DNA of 64,000 nt, from NCBI RefSeq assembly GCF_029873635.1, contig NC_080422.1:13485936-13549935 (forward strand), given 5' to 3'. Shown here in pieces: positions 1 through 10,403 of this stretch (position 1 is the stretch's first letter; each line of letters begins with the position of its first letter). The DNA comes from Malania oleifera (taxonomy: Eukaryota > Streptophyta > Magnoliopsida > Santalales > Ximeniaceae). Both the position numbers and the translations under genes were made by a program. The notes below the pieces were generated by a model. It made no database searches and was not told the DNA's origin. It saw nothing but the letters and a program-made list of their open reading frames with translations.

Positions 1-187
1 ACTTGCTTGTGTATATTAAATAACTTCACACACTTAATTGGGTAAAGAGGACGTCATTGTTATAGTTATTTAAATCAGCTTCAAATCCCTACCATTCATT
101 AGTTAAATATAGAAATAAGAATTAATTGGTAAATAGTTTCAAAGAAATTTAAAATACCCAATTCACCCCCCCCCCTCTTGGGATTAC
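1..187 (+). repeat. Copia-type LTR, 3' fragment
   Basis: This stretch resembles the 3' end of the large Copia LTRs found elsewhere in the window (near 25,035 and 61,745). It ends with AATTCACC, a C-run, then CTCTTGGGATTACACC. The usual closing AAAGTCAACA is missing, so the fragment is cut at about 187, where a Gypsy-type LTR fragment begins. No coding potential is seen. Confidence 0.55.
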
Positions 188-798
188 ACCTTAATTACAT
201 GTATACAGATTTACAGAATATCAACAGACATATTACAATACTAAAAGTATGAATAAGTAGAAACTCAGATATTACAAATGTATTTTAAACCATAAAAGAT
301 ATGAAACGTACTGTATATTGTCTTATCAGCTTCCACTGTTTCAGTTACTTAACAATATAGCATTTATGTAGATTAGTTTCCACACACTAGTAATAACAAA
401 TTTCCTCTTACTGAGCGTTGTCTCACCCCAGTGATTTAATATTTTTTAGGTGATCCAGTTAGGCAAGCGAATCAGGCTCGCAGATAGAGAGGGTGATTAC
501 ACTACCCTGCTTGTAGGGTAAGTGTATACAGGAGGTTGTATTTTTGAGTAGATGATATTGAGGTGATGTGTATATATGTACGTATGGTTTGGGAAGAACT
601 ACTGAATTCTGGTATTGTTTATATGGATGAACATTTTTATGTTTTTCCGCTGCATAAGTGTGTAATATAATCAGGTTTTCCTTAGTGCTCACTTGGAGCC
701 TGAGATGTTATAGCAGATTATATAGGAGTATCATAATGTTTTATTTTGCAGTTTATTTTATAAATTAAAAAAATGATATAGATTTTCGGGTCTTTACA
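188..798 (+). mobile_element. Gypsy-type LTR, 3' part
   Basis: The segment ends in TTTCGGGTCTTTACA, the LTR terminus also seen in mirror image at 50,876. It contains TTACTGAGCGTTGTCTCACCCC (410-431) followed by TTTTTTAGGTGATCCAG, nearly identical to 53,990-54,040 in the solo LTR at 52,341. The 5' half with promoter and leader is absent. It abuts Copia A internal sequence at 799. Related to the 52,341 LTR by shared blocks; the exact left edge is uncertain. Confidence 0.6.
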
Positions 799-1451
799 TT
801 CCCCGTATTGGAACCCCCTCCACAATATCGTACACACCAGTCTTCCTTAATTACTCAGTCCTGCTCCAATCCGTGTGCTATTTTTACTAATCCAAACTGT
901 GAGTCTTTGTAGGATATTGATTCAATTGTAGGTCCTTTATCACCTATTCTGGTCTCTAGCCCACTCTCTTTTGAGGCACAGCCAGCTTCTCCTGAGACAC
1001 AGATGGTTCCTCCAGTTCCTGCTTCAGCCAACCTACTCGGCTCTCATCCCATGCTCACACGTGCTAAGGCTAGTATTTTTAAGACTCTTCATCCTATGAA
1101 TCTTGGTGTTTTGCATTCCTCTGGTCTTATTTTTGACTCTACTTGCCTTTGCTAAGGCTAAAGATTTCAAATCTGTTGCTAAGAACCCTGCCTGGCTTGC
1201 CGCAATGGATGAAGAAGTTCGGATCTTGCAGAATAATCAAAATTGGATTTTGGTCCTTTGACTTGCCAACACCAACATTGTGGGGTTCAAATGGGTGTTA
1301 CAGACCAAATATATTCCTAATGGCTTTATTGAAAGACTCAAGGCACATCTTGTTGCGAAAGGTTACACCCAAGTTCCAGTTCTTAACTACACTGATACTT
1401 TCACCCTATTATTAAGGCTACTACTGTTCGTGTTGTACTTTCAATTGTTGT
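799..1451 (+). pseudogene. Copia A pol fragment (integrase tail to RT start)
   Basis: Degenerate Ty1/copia polyprotein segment. Readable blocks are HPMLTRAKA (about 1046-1075), NPAWLAAMDEE (about 1188-1220) and FKWVLQTKYIPNG..RLKAHLVAKGYTQ (about 1284-1373). This is the linker after integrase and the start of the reverse transcriptase domain. Stops and frame changes separate the blocks, so it is not functional. The RT is interrupted at 1451 by a solo LTR and resumes at about 2792 (WSLHQLDIKNVFLNG). Upstream gag and most of integrase are missing. Confidence 0.8.
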
Positions 1452-2790
1452 TGTTAGCCCTAGCGGCTAAGGTTCTTCATTCCAACTTGTTTTGATGATA
1501 ACAACCAATTAGTGGTTCTTAGGTTAGCTAATATTTTTCCTCAAGTTTAGTTCAGATAAACAGGTGGATACTAAAGCAAGCATAAGGATCAAGACGAACC
1601 TTGATGAAGCATTGAGCAAAAGCATACAGGAATACTCAAGGCACAACCAATAGAAGACCATATGATGTTTTATATGTATAGTGGGTTGTGTGTGAGGTAG
1701 GATATTCATGTAACTCTTGTGGCATGATGTCGGTAAGAATACTTTGCAAGAGTTGAGCAAATTGCATCTGCATGATAGTTTTAGGATATCATTAACAAAC
1801 CCAATAAGTTTTCAAATATGTTTTTACAAGATATCCTATACCTTAACAAACTTTTATAAGGACAAGTTTTAAACAAGATTAGTATGTTAATAACTTACAG
1901 ACTTAGTCCTTATTTTGTTTAAACAATGGTTAAGCACCCAAAGGAAATGGTTCAAATCAAGTGCTTAGATGGTTTTCTAAAAAGGGCTTGGCCTACAGAA
2001 TATCGTTGACGGTTTAGGAAGAGCCCAGAAAAACCATCAATGGTTTGGGAAAAGCCCAGAAAATCATCGATGGTTTTGCACATAGGTAGATTGTAATAAA
2101 TGCGCTAAAACAACTAGTTTTTTATTTGTCTTGCCTCATTAATTGTCCAACGGTTAGTTCATCTCTTTGGCCATAAATTTAGCCCTTTAGCATTCATTGA
2201 AAAAATTAATTGAGCATTGATTGTTTGTGAAGTTAGTTGAAGCATTCATACTTATTCATTCACTTGCTCAAGGCTCTCTTGCTACTTGTTCTTGGTTACA
2301 CATCATTTGCATAAGAGAGTAGTTTGAGGTTTATATTGTATCATCAGCTTAAGAAGGAGCAGCATATTGTAATCTTTCCATTTATTGTTGTTTGTGAATC
2401 TTAAAGGCTTTTGGTGAGCTTTCGTTGAGGTAGCTCTTGGTGAACACCTATGATTGAAGCTCTTAGTGAGTAGTTGGATTTTGTACTCGTGTTGTAAAGG
2501 CTTCTCCACATTGAAGGGGATTGCTTAGTGGATTTGGGAATCCTTAAGTTAGACTCAAGGCATGGACGTAGGCATGGTGCTGAACCACGTTAACATCGTT
2601 GTGTTAAACTTCTCTTTCCCCTGTCTTTCTTAATTTACTTGCTTGTGTTTATTTTCTTTTAAATATATTGTGGCATATCACTCTTGCTTCTTGCCAAAGA
2701 ATTTTTGTGCTTGTAGAAAAATTGATTATCTGCGAAGAATGTCTATTCACCCCCTAGGCGCACACCTAGGCCGATAGCTATAACCAACTA
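1452..2790 (+). mobile_element. Copia-type solo LTR inside Copia A
   Basis: About 1.34 kb with no coding content interrupts the RT frame of Copia A. It begins TGTTAGCCCTAGCG and carries near 2560-2600 the GGACGTAGGC..GAACCACGTTAA block seen in the other Copia LTRs here. The terminal part has CTATTCACCCCCTAGG. At 2001-2077 it holds three near-palindromes of the form AAACCaTCgAtGGTTT. The 3' boundary is uncertain (about 2786-2791), and I could not find a matching 5-bp TSD, so the ends may have decayed. Confidence 0.65.
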
Positions 2791-4020
2791 ATGGTCCCTT
2801 CACCAACTTGACATAAAAAATGTTTTCCTCAATGGCGTTCTCAATGAAAGTTTCTATATGGAGAAGCCTCCTGGTTACATTGATCCTTGTTTCCCTTATC
2901 ATGTCTGTCAGTTGAAGAAAGCCCTCTATGGCCTCAAGCAAGCTTTGTGGGCCTGGTTTCAATGTTTCAGCTCTTTTCTTCTCCGACTTGGTTTTACTTG
3001 TAGTCGTGTTGACACATTCCTATTTGTTTTCCATAAGAAATCTGCAATTATTTATTTACTTCTTTATGTTGATGACATCATTATTACTGGGAACGAAAAA
3101 TCTCTTCTTGACAGCTTTACTTATAAACTCCATTCCGAGTTCGCCACCAATGATTTGGGTTCTCTCAACTATTTCCTTGGTCTTGAAGCCTCGCCTATTG
3201 TTGATGAACTTTTTCTTAGTTAGCTTAAGTATGTTTGGGATATCCTCACTCGTGCCCAGTTGCTTAACAGCAAATCAGTTCCTACTCCTATGGTTATCTC
3301 TTAGAATTTGTCTGCTGATGGTTCTTCGTTCTCCGATCCCACTTTATACAGGTCTCTTGTTGGTGCTCTTCAATACCTGACCATCACGCACCCTGATATT
3401 TCTCATGTTGTCAACTCAATTCGCAAATTTCTACACACTCCTACTGAAGACCATTTTCAAGCGATTAAGCATATTCTTTGCTATGTCAAAGGCACTCTCC
3501 ATTTTGGTCTTACTTTTTGCCACCTTGCTACTCCTGGTACTTTTATTGCCTACTCTGATGCTGACTGGGCCGGTTGCCCAGGCACACGTCATTCTACTTC
3601 CGGCTACTCTAGTTTTCTTGGTGAAAATTTGGTCTCCTGGAGTGCTAAAAAGCAACCTATTGTCTCTCGTTTCAACTATGAATTTGAGTATTGTGCTCTT
3701 GCCTACACTGTTGCCGAACTGCTTTGGCTCACTCATCTTCTATCTGATCTTCAGGTTTCCATTCTCAAACCACCTCTCCTTTTATGTGACAACAAGAGTG
3801 CAATCTTTTTGAGCTTTAACTCGGTTATCCATAAGCGTGCCAACCATGTTGGATTAGACTATCATTTTCTGCACGAACTTGTTCTTACTGGAAAAATTCA
3901 TACATAGTATGTACCTTCACATCTTTAGATTGCCGACATTTTCACCAAAAAGTATTCCTCGACCACTATTTGAATTTTTTCGATCCAAGATTCACGTCCA
4001 CTCAAATCCAATGCTTAGCT
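2791..4020 (+). pseudogene. Copia A RT and RNase H remnant
   Basis: Continuation of Copia A pol. RT blocks are LDIKNVFLNG, KKALYGLKQALWAWF, an intact LLLYVDDIIITG catalytic motif (about 3060-3092) and DLGSLNYFLGLE. RNase H blocks follow: LVGALQYLTITHPDI, DADWAGCPGTRHSTSGY, LLLCDNKSAI and ADIFTKKY. In-frame stops sit near 3222 (LFLS*LKYV) and 3302, and again after GKIHT (about 3906). The family enzyme copies element RNA into cDNA in virus-like particles. Here it is inactive through stops and the split at 1451. Confidence 0.85.
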
Positions 4021-4030
4021 TGCGAGGGGG

Positions 4031-4240
4031 TGTTGCGGATCACACAACTCATCACACAAAGGCTTCCCAAATATAGCTTCATTGACCCATGATTATGGAT
4101 AATTACATTAATTCTAGGAGATTAGTTTCCATTATATTTGTGATCTCATTTATTTGTAATTATCTTTTGTAATTATAAAAATAGCATCCACACCCATGTT
4201 TCCGTGTGGTGGTTTCTCAAAGTATTCTCAATAGTAACCA
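4031..4240 (+). repeat. Copia A 3' LTR
   Basis: Starts TGTTGCGGATCACAC immediately after a purine tract GCGAGGGGG (4022-4030), the usual polypurine-tract/LTR junction. It contains a TATA-like AATTATAAAAATAG near 4172-4186. The right end is not sharply defined. No 5' LTR partner remains in the window. Confidence 0.55.
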
Positions 4241-4783
4241 AGATTAATCAGGTCAAATGAATTCTTTAAAATACTTCTACAAATCATTAGGTGGTAAAGA
4301 AACATGTTCTCAAACTTCCTCTGATATATCGAGTTTATCGTAAGGAATCATATTCAGTGCTGCTTCAATTTGTTCTGTCATGTGGCAAAACTTATTTGTA
4401 ATTTTGTCCCTTTCCAGAGCCCATGATATGTAAAATACTGCTTGCCTAAGAAAACAATGATTCAACGAACTCCTGTACTCAATTCAAGAAAATTAAATAA
4501 CCAATGCACTTATACATAGAATAAAAGCAACCAACACATCCATGCTTTTAAAGGTATTCAACTTGGAACATCGAAATTAACATTCATTCATATTAGACAT
4601 TAATGTCATGTTTGTTTGCGAAATGGAATGAAAAATTGAATTGAAGGCATAATGAAATCAAGTGATAAATTCAACTTCATTCCATTCCTATGTACCATGT
4701 GTGCTGCAGTAAGTGTAGCACATCAAATGCCTGCACTCTAAAGAATGTGTTAAGAAGCAAGAACTTCTTACACCTCCCCCCCC

Positions 4784-4816
<33 letters not shown>

Positions 4817-4944
4817 ACTAGCAAGCTGAAGGGAAATTTTAAAAAATATGTCACACTAAGTTAAAATAAGTCCGGTAAAATACAAAAGTGTTTCAAGTGT
4901 GTTATGTGATCATAAAATAATCTTAAATTTTATTTTAAAAAGCT
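4241..4944. other. Intergenic repeat debris, no gene
   Basis: AT-rich sequence without a supported coding region. It contains a C-run plus (AC)n microsatellite (4776-4814). A stretch around 4600-4690 (GTTTGTTTGCGAAATGGAAT and similar) is typical of noncoding plant repeats. Nothing further can be assigned. Confidence 0.4.
4776..4814. repeat. Poly-C plus (AC)n microsatellite
   Basis: An 11-C run followed directly by about 14 AC units. Simple repeat seen directly. Confidence 0.95.
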
Positions 4945-5265
4945 TTATAGGATGACCATAAGACCAATTATATTATATGGGTCAAAACATTTAGCAACTA
5001 AGAAACAATATATCTAAAACATAAAAAAAGTTGTTGAAATAAAAATGTTAGGATCAATGAATCCAATAACATTAAAATAAAATTAAGAAATAAATATCTT
5101 TGTGGTAAATTAGGCGCGACACATCTATAGTGACAAAGGAGAGTAGGTAAATGGATTGGACATTTATAGCCTAAGCGCACTAATAAGGAGAAAACTAGTT
5201 AAAGTTAGTACCAATAGAAGGGGTAAGCTAAACTTAAATAACTTGAAATGTGATAGTAAATAAAA
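4945..5265 (+). pseudogene. RTE-like LINE 3' end, heavily decayed
   Basis: Translation in shifting frames gives RPIILYGSKHLATKKQYI, then VVEIKMLGSM, KLGATHL and KWIGHL*PKRTNKE. This matches the layout of the 3' end of plant RTE-type LINE reverse transcriptases (YGxECW..KKQH..KM..AEMRMLRWM..KvG..i..Km.e.RLRWFGHVqRR). Numerous stops show an old, dead copy. Family recognition is by pattern memory and the match is weak per residue but collinear over about 90 codons. Confidence 0.5.
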
Positions 5266-5705
5266 ATTTAATAATGTTTAAATTATCAGAAGAAATTGCC
5301 CATAAAAAAAATTCACTTAACTAACCCCACTTTTAGTTTGCTATTTTTAATTTTGTTACATGTGATTAATCAACCTCATTGAATAATTCAACTTAATAAT
5401 TTTTCTCTTGTAAAATACACTATCTTCATATTAAAAGTAGAAAAAAAAAATCGACTTTTAAACTTAGATTTATATAAATTTATATAAATCATAACACAAA
5501 ATTATAATAATTATTTTTTAAGAATCGTATAAATTCAAATTTAAAATTAAAATGTATTTTCAACACAACTTATTACATATGAATTTGAAAATAAAATAAA
5601 ATGGGATATGCAACTATATTATTATTTGCTGTTATCCATTGTGGTTTCCGTAGTTGTACAATTCATATGAAAAATGTGAAATGTGGGTAAGCTAAAGTTG
5701 CCAAA
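5266..5705. other. AT-rich spacer, no gene seen
   Basis: Very AT-rich, with no codon-like structure, no clear terminal repeats and no RNA gene recognised. Confidence 0.4.
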
Positions 5706-6240
5706 TAGGGGTGGTAAAATGTGTTGAAATTCGACGGGTGATCCGTGACCTGTCCATTTAAAATAGGTTTAGGTTTCATACAAGTCAATCCGTTCATAAA
5801 CGGATCAATCAGAATTGACCCGTTTATAAATGGGCCAATTCGGATCCGGGTTTGGGATCGGGTCGGGTTGCCCGCGGGTGACCCGTTTATATGGCTCCTA
5901 GCCTTCTCCACGTTTCCACTCCACAGGCCACTGTTTCACTCCACTGCCATGCCCGTGCGCCCTTTACCAGGACGCTGCACGCCAAGTCGCCAACAACGGC
6001 ACAACGCCATCTCCCTCACCCTCACACGCTCGGACGCCGACGGACGGTGGTCATTTGACTCGTTCCAGAGACGCAGAGGTAGAGACGCTCAGACGCAGGC
6101 AGAGGTCGTTCAGGATCACGATCCGTTGTATCCCTCACGGATCAATCTCCCCCACGATCCGTTGTAGCTGTTCGGCTTTCGTTTCGGCCTTCGGGTCCCA
6201 GACTCCCAGAGACGCAGATCTACCGTAGAGGTGGAGGTGA
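5706..6240 (+). mobile_element. hAT-like transposon end with subterminal repeats
   Basis: Begins TAGGGGTGGTAAAAT, resembling the (C/T)AGGGGTGGCAAAA terminal inverted repeat of plant hAT elements. It is followed by subterminal repeats with inverted symmetry: CCGTTCATAAACGG (about 5791), CCCGTTTATAAATGGG (about 5819) and ACCCGTTTAT (5881). A GC-rich stretch with several CGCAGA / GACGC repeats follows (5940-6230), as in the 5' leader of such elements, ending near a donor-like GGTGAGTTACG (6236). No transposase and no opposite end were found, so it is truncated or only one end remains. Confidence 0.4.
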
Positions 6241-6909
6241 GTTACGATTTTTTGATTTTTTGGGTTCTCTGTTACGTTTCTAGGTTGTTTATTCACGGAT
6301 CCGTTGATGAATCATGATGTGTTCCAGGGCGAAGAGTTTCACTGTTTCAGCGACGGAAGAGATCAGCTTTGCCCGAGTGCTCGAACTCGAATCACACAGG
6401 TTCTGTTCTCTCCGACTCTCCGAGCTGACTCTCCGAGCTGCTTATTAGTTACTCTCACACAGTCACACTCATTATTTATTTATTTTAATTATTTTGAAGT
6501 TATTCTCGCACTGGTTATTTATTAATTTTAGCTGTTTTGTCTGTTAATTTTTAATCTGGCATTGCTGATTAAATTGTCTGCATGTGTTTTTCCTTTAATT
6601 TACTATATAATATATGTATTCACTCCATGGATATCTTGAAAGTTTTAGTTCTTTTATGTTTTGTGGTATTTTAAAATTTTAAAAATAATGGTTTGAAAAA
6701 AACTCCAAATCTACTTGGATTTATGTTTAGATTTATGTTTTGTGGAAAAAATTAGTGTTAGAGAAAGAAGTTGGTGAATGGTGAGGACTTGAGGTGGTTC
6801 TTCTAGGAAAAATTTGCGTACAGGAAAGAAGCTCATCTGTGTTTGTTGCCTAAATATTTTCATTATTTTGTTTATTTTACTATTTCCCCAAGTCTAAACA
6901 ATTATTATC
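6241..6909. other. Noncoding sequence next to hAT-like end
   Basis: AT-rich and intron-like after GTGAGTTACG. No coding region supported. It could be the first intron of the hAT-like element, cut off by the Copia sequence that starts at 6910. Confidence 0.3.
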
Positions 6910-7011
6910 TGTTAGGGGGTTTGCAACACCATAAACTTGGATTTTGATGATGAGGGCAATATTACTCAATTTCAGATAGATCTGAGAAAAATAGTTCTTC
7001 AATCAATGATA
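6910..7011 (+). repeat. Copia-type LTR, 5' fragment
   Basis: Starts TGTTAGGGGGTTTGC and contains TTGGATTTTGATGATGAGGGC, resembling the first 100 bp of the LTR at 1452 (TTTTGATGATAACAA). It runs into the Copia B short LTR. It may belong together with the palindrome-bearing sequence at 7196-7553, split by the 184-bp repeat between them. Confidence 0.4.
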
Positions 7012-7195
7012 ACTAAAGAAAAATAGAAACACAGAATTTTGGAAAAGAAAAAAACAAAAATTTTATTTCAAGGTGCAACGTGAACACTTAGGCTATACAA
7101 TGGGTAGTATTTATAGGGGATGAATGATATAGTTGTGGAATTTTGAATTTCATAAGTTTGGCTTCTTGAAGATTAGAATCAGATCTTCAATAAGT
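7012..7195 (-). repeat. Copia B 3' LTR (184-bp homology)
   Basis: Near-identical to 11,632-11,815: both read AAAGAAAAATAGAAACA, then GGGCTATACAATGGG/GGCTATACAATGGG, TATTTATAGGGGATGAATGATA and AAGATCTTCAATAAG. The pair brackets a minus-strand Copia polyprotein. On the minus strand the block holds CCCCTATAAATAC, a good TATA box (about 7108-7120). Ends do not show clean TG..CA. Confidence 0.65.
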
Positions 7196-7553
7196 GTGCA
7201 GCAACGATCATGAGCTGTGATGAAACCAACAAAGGTTTGGTGAAACCGTCAACGGTTTGCTTTGGAATTGCATACTGTCTGAAACTGTCGATGTTACCGT
7301 TGACGGAATGGTAAAACCGTCGATGGTTTGATGAATCTGTCGGCGATTTCTGTCAGGTGTCAGATTTGCATATTGATTAGGAGCGTCCTTGTTTGAATTG
7401 ATTTTTTGGCCATTGGACCAATCTTCATGTGGATTGAATTCTTCTTTATTTGGTGAGGGATTTGCTAAAGTGTCTTCATGGATTTAATTGATTGAGGGTA
7501 TGTCTTCATGGATGGAATTGATTGACTCTCGTGCGTTGCTAACGAATGTATTG
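7196..7553. other. Sequence replacing the 3' end of Copia B
   Basis: The Copia B RNase H reading stops matching the family at about 7554 (..STTGYNTF), and this stretch lies between it and the LTR. It contains four to five near-palindromes related to AAACCGTCGACGGTTT (7223-7240, 7243-7259, about 7281-7308, 7313-7330). It resembles the U3 part of the Copia LTR at 1452, so it is probably a foreign LTR piece rather than original Copia B sequence. Confidence 0.45.
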
Positions 7554-8820
7554 TAGCCCGTGGTTGATTGTTTTGTTGTAGGACATCCTACCCAATCTGC
7601 ATTTGAAAAAGCAACTAGATCAAGTGGAGTGTGTGAAGAAAAATGTAACCCCATTCCAATTGATCCTTTGACACACCATAGGATACGACGAACCATTTGT
7701 AAGTGTGTCATTGTGGGAACATGCATGAATTGTGAGACGTAATTAACACTAAAGAAAAGGTTAGGACGAGTGAATGTGAGATATTGTAAAGCACCGACAA
7801 GTCCCCGATAGTAACTAAGATCGTCTTTGGGAGTGTCATTGGAAGTAAGTTTAGTTTTAGCTTCAAGTGGTGTACTCATGGGTTTACAATCAACCATGTT
7901 GGAGCATTCAAGAATAGTGTGAGCGTAGTGTGAGTGGGATAGATGAAGCTCATTGGATGTTGGAGTGATTTCTATGCCAAGGAAGTGATGAATATGCCCT
8001 AAGTCTTTCATCGCGAACTCTCTGCGTAGGAGTTGAATGAAAGATGGAACAAGTGTTGGAGTAGATCCAGTGAGTAATATATTGTCCACATAAAGAAGTA
8101 AAATGAGGGAGCCAAAATCAGAGTAAAGAACAAATAGGGAAGGGTCAGCCAAGTTACAAAAGAAACCATATCTAAGAAGAAAAACACTAAATCGATCAAA
8201 CCAAGCACGTAGGGCTTGTTTTAAGCCATAGAGTGTGCGTTGTAGTTTACAAACATATGTTCGATGGTGTGGATCAGCCATCGTTGGTAGTTGTTGCATA
8301 CATAGGTCTTCAGAAATCAAACCATGCAAGAAAGCATTTTTGACATCTAGTTCACTAATAGTCCACTGTCGAGTGACAGCTATTGTTATAATAAACCGTA
8401 TTGTGCCGCATTTGATGAGAGGGGAAAAAGTTTCAGTGTAGTCAACCCCATTAATTTGATGGTACCCTTTGGCAACTAGGCGTGCTTTAAGTCGATCTAA
8501 GGTGCCATTGGGTTTGAGTTTCGATTTAAACACCCATTTGGAACCAATGATATGCATGTGAGGTGTGTGAGGAACAAGTGTCTAGGTCTTGTTTTGATGG
8601 AGAGCAGCAAGTTCTTCATTCATGGCTGCTGTCCAATCAAGGTGTGCTAGAGCCGCCTTTATGTTGTGAGGTTCACGTGGAATTGTGGTCGATGTGAGTG
8701 TGGTCAAGGCATACTTGGGATTGGGTTTGACTATATGAAGTTTAGACCGAGTGACCATAGAGTGTGTTTGTCCTGAAGAGATATGATGTTGGTGAGATGA
8801 TGGCACTGATTCATGCATGG
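7554..8820 (-). pseudogene. Copia B RT-RNase H remnant
   Basis: Long readable Ty1/copia RT and RNase H. Minus-strand order: MVTRSKLHI, AALAHLDWTAAMNEEL, then GSKWVFKSKLKPNGTLDRLKARLVAKGYHQ, ELDVKNAFLHG, LYGLKQALRAWF, LLLYVDNILLTG, MKDLGHIHHFLGIE, LVGALQYLTFTRPN and NADWVGCPTTKQSTTGY. The catalytic YVDD is YVDN, losing the second essential Asp. A stop separates the 8582-8818 and 7484-8557 frames. The family enzyme makes cDNA; this copy cannot. The C-terminal third of RNase H (CDN, DIFTK) is replaced by unrelated sequence. Confidence 0.88.
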
Positions 8821-8855
8821 GCTGTGGGTCTATGGTATGGGATATTGCTGAGTTA

Positions 8856-9693
8856 TCAGGTGGTAGTGAGTTGTGGGGTGGTGATGTGTTTGGTGAAGTT
8901 AAGTTGTGAGATAATGTAGGAGACGCCTGTGCTAACGCTGTGAGGTAATGCAGGAGACGCCTTTGCTAAGGTGTTAGTGGTGGTAGGTGACATTGTGCTG
9001 TGAAGAGGTAGGAATGGAGGGTCGGTTGATGTGGAATTTTGGTAGATGGATGTTGCTGCATCTTGGGATAGCTGTAAGGTACTTATCCATGGAGATGTGG
9101 ATGGGTTTGAGACTGTGTCTCCAAGTGAGTGAGTGGTATTGTTAGGTAACCAAGTGTCAAAGATACTAATTATGTGTGGTGTTGTTGTTGTCAAGCAGGT
9201 GGGGTGTGTAAACTTATAGGGAAAAACCAGCTCATTAAAGACAATATGCCGGAAGATAAAAATTTTCGTACTTGATGGATGAAAACATTTATAAGCCTTG
9301 TGTTGGTTGCTGTAACCAGCAAAAATGCAGATAAGTGTTTTGGGATCAAACTTGTGACGTCGCGTGTCCCATGTGTAGGGAAAACACTTAGACCTAAAGG
9401 TTCGAAGTGAGGAGTAAATTGGATGGGTTCCATGTACTGCATAATATGGAGTTTCAAAATTAAGGATTGATGTGGGCAGCTGATTCATTAGCTAAACAGC
9501 GGCAGTGAAGGCCTCTACCCATAAATATAAAGGTGCACCACAATGAAATAACATGGTCATACCTATGAAATAACATGGTCATACCTAGTTTTGTTATAAT
9601 CCTATGGCGTCTTTTAACCATACCTGTTTGCTCGGGTGTATATGGTGTTGATACTTGATGCACAATACTTGTGCAAAGAAAGTGAGTAGACAA
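8856..9693 (-). pseudogene. Copia B integrase C-terminal part
   Basis: Minus-strand reading gives VSTPYTPEQTGMVKRRHR (integrase core around the catalytic Glu; the usual QNGVAERKHR is changed), then NFETPYYAVHGTHPIYSSLRTFRSKCFPYT and HKFDPKTLICIFAGYSNQHKAYKCFHPSSTKIFIFRHIVFNE, typical of the domain after the core. A short direct duplication lies near 9549-9586 (GAAATAACATGGTCATACCT twice). Frameshift near 9460-9488. Nonfunctional. Confidence 0.8.
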
Positions 9694-10358
9694 TTTGGAA
9701 TTTATGAAGTCACCACCTCCATTTGAATGAAAAAAATTAATTTACTTGTTAAATTGTCTAGCTACATAATTTTCAAAAGCTATATACGCATTGGAAAAAA
9801 ATCAGATTTTTGACGTAAAGAAATAAACCATGTATATGTAGAGAAATCATAAAATAAGCAAGCGTAATATCTGAATTTTTCAATAGTAAGAGTAGGAGCG
9901 GTTCCCTACAAATCACAATGAATTTTTTCAAAGGAACTAGTACTTGAATGTTTTGAACAAGAAAAAGGTAATCGACTAAGTTTTCCTAATTGAAAACTAT
10001 CACAAAGATGCTGTGGTTTTGTTATCCCTACAACTTCAATTAATCCTTTATTTATTAGTCTTTGTAAAGCTGAAGACTATGGATGACCAAGGTGTTGATG
10101 CCAAACTTTTGCATTGCTGGATTTGAATTGAGAGAAATATAACTCCGGTGAAATTGGTAGGACATAAAGATCACCCTTGTGTTTCTGTGTCATCACTGCT
10201 TGTCCTGTTTCCCTTTCCTTAACATGAAAATCAATATTAGAAAATTCACAATTAACAGGAAATTGAGTGGTTAAGTTAGGGACTAATAACACATCATTTA
10301 GGGGTAAGACAAAATGGTTTTGTTTTAAATAAGAGTCTCCTATGGCAAGAATTGGCAA
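9694..10358 (-). pseudogene. Copia B GAG-pre-integrase and broken integrase core
   Basis: The minus-strand frame 10358-10077 contains LPLNDVLLVPNLTTQFPVNCEF and KVWHQHLGHP, the zinc-binding GAG-pre-integrase segment that precedes copia integrase. Downstream to 9694 the integrase core is only partly readable and riddled with frame breaks. Confidence 0.7.
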
Positions 10359-10403
10359 TGAAGACGCATCTCCAGTTAGTATTGAGTTAGAACCAATGTA
10401 TTT

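Noticed and set aside
5745..6167. 140-residue frame
   Set aside because: It starts in hAT-like subterminal repeats and has no recognised domain; more likely noncoding leader.
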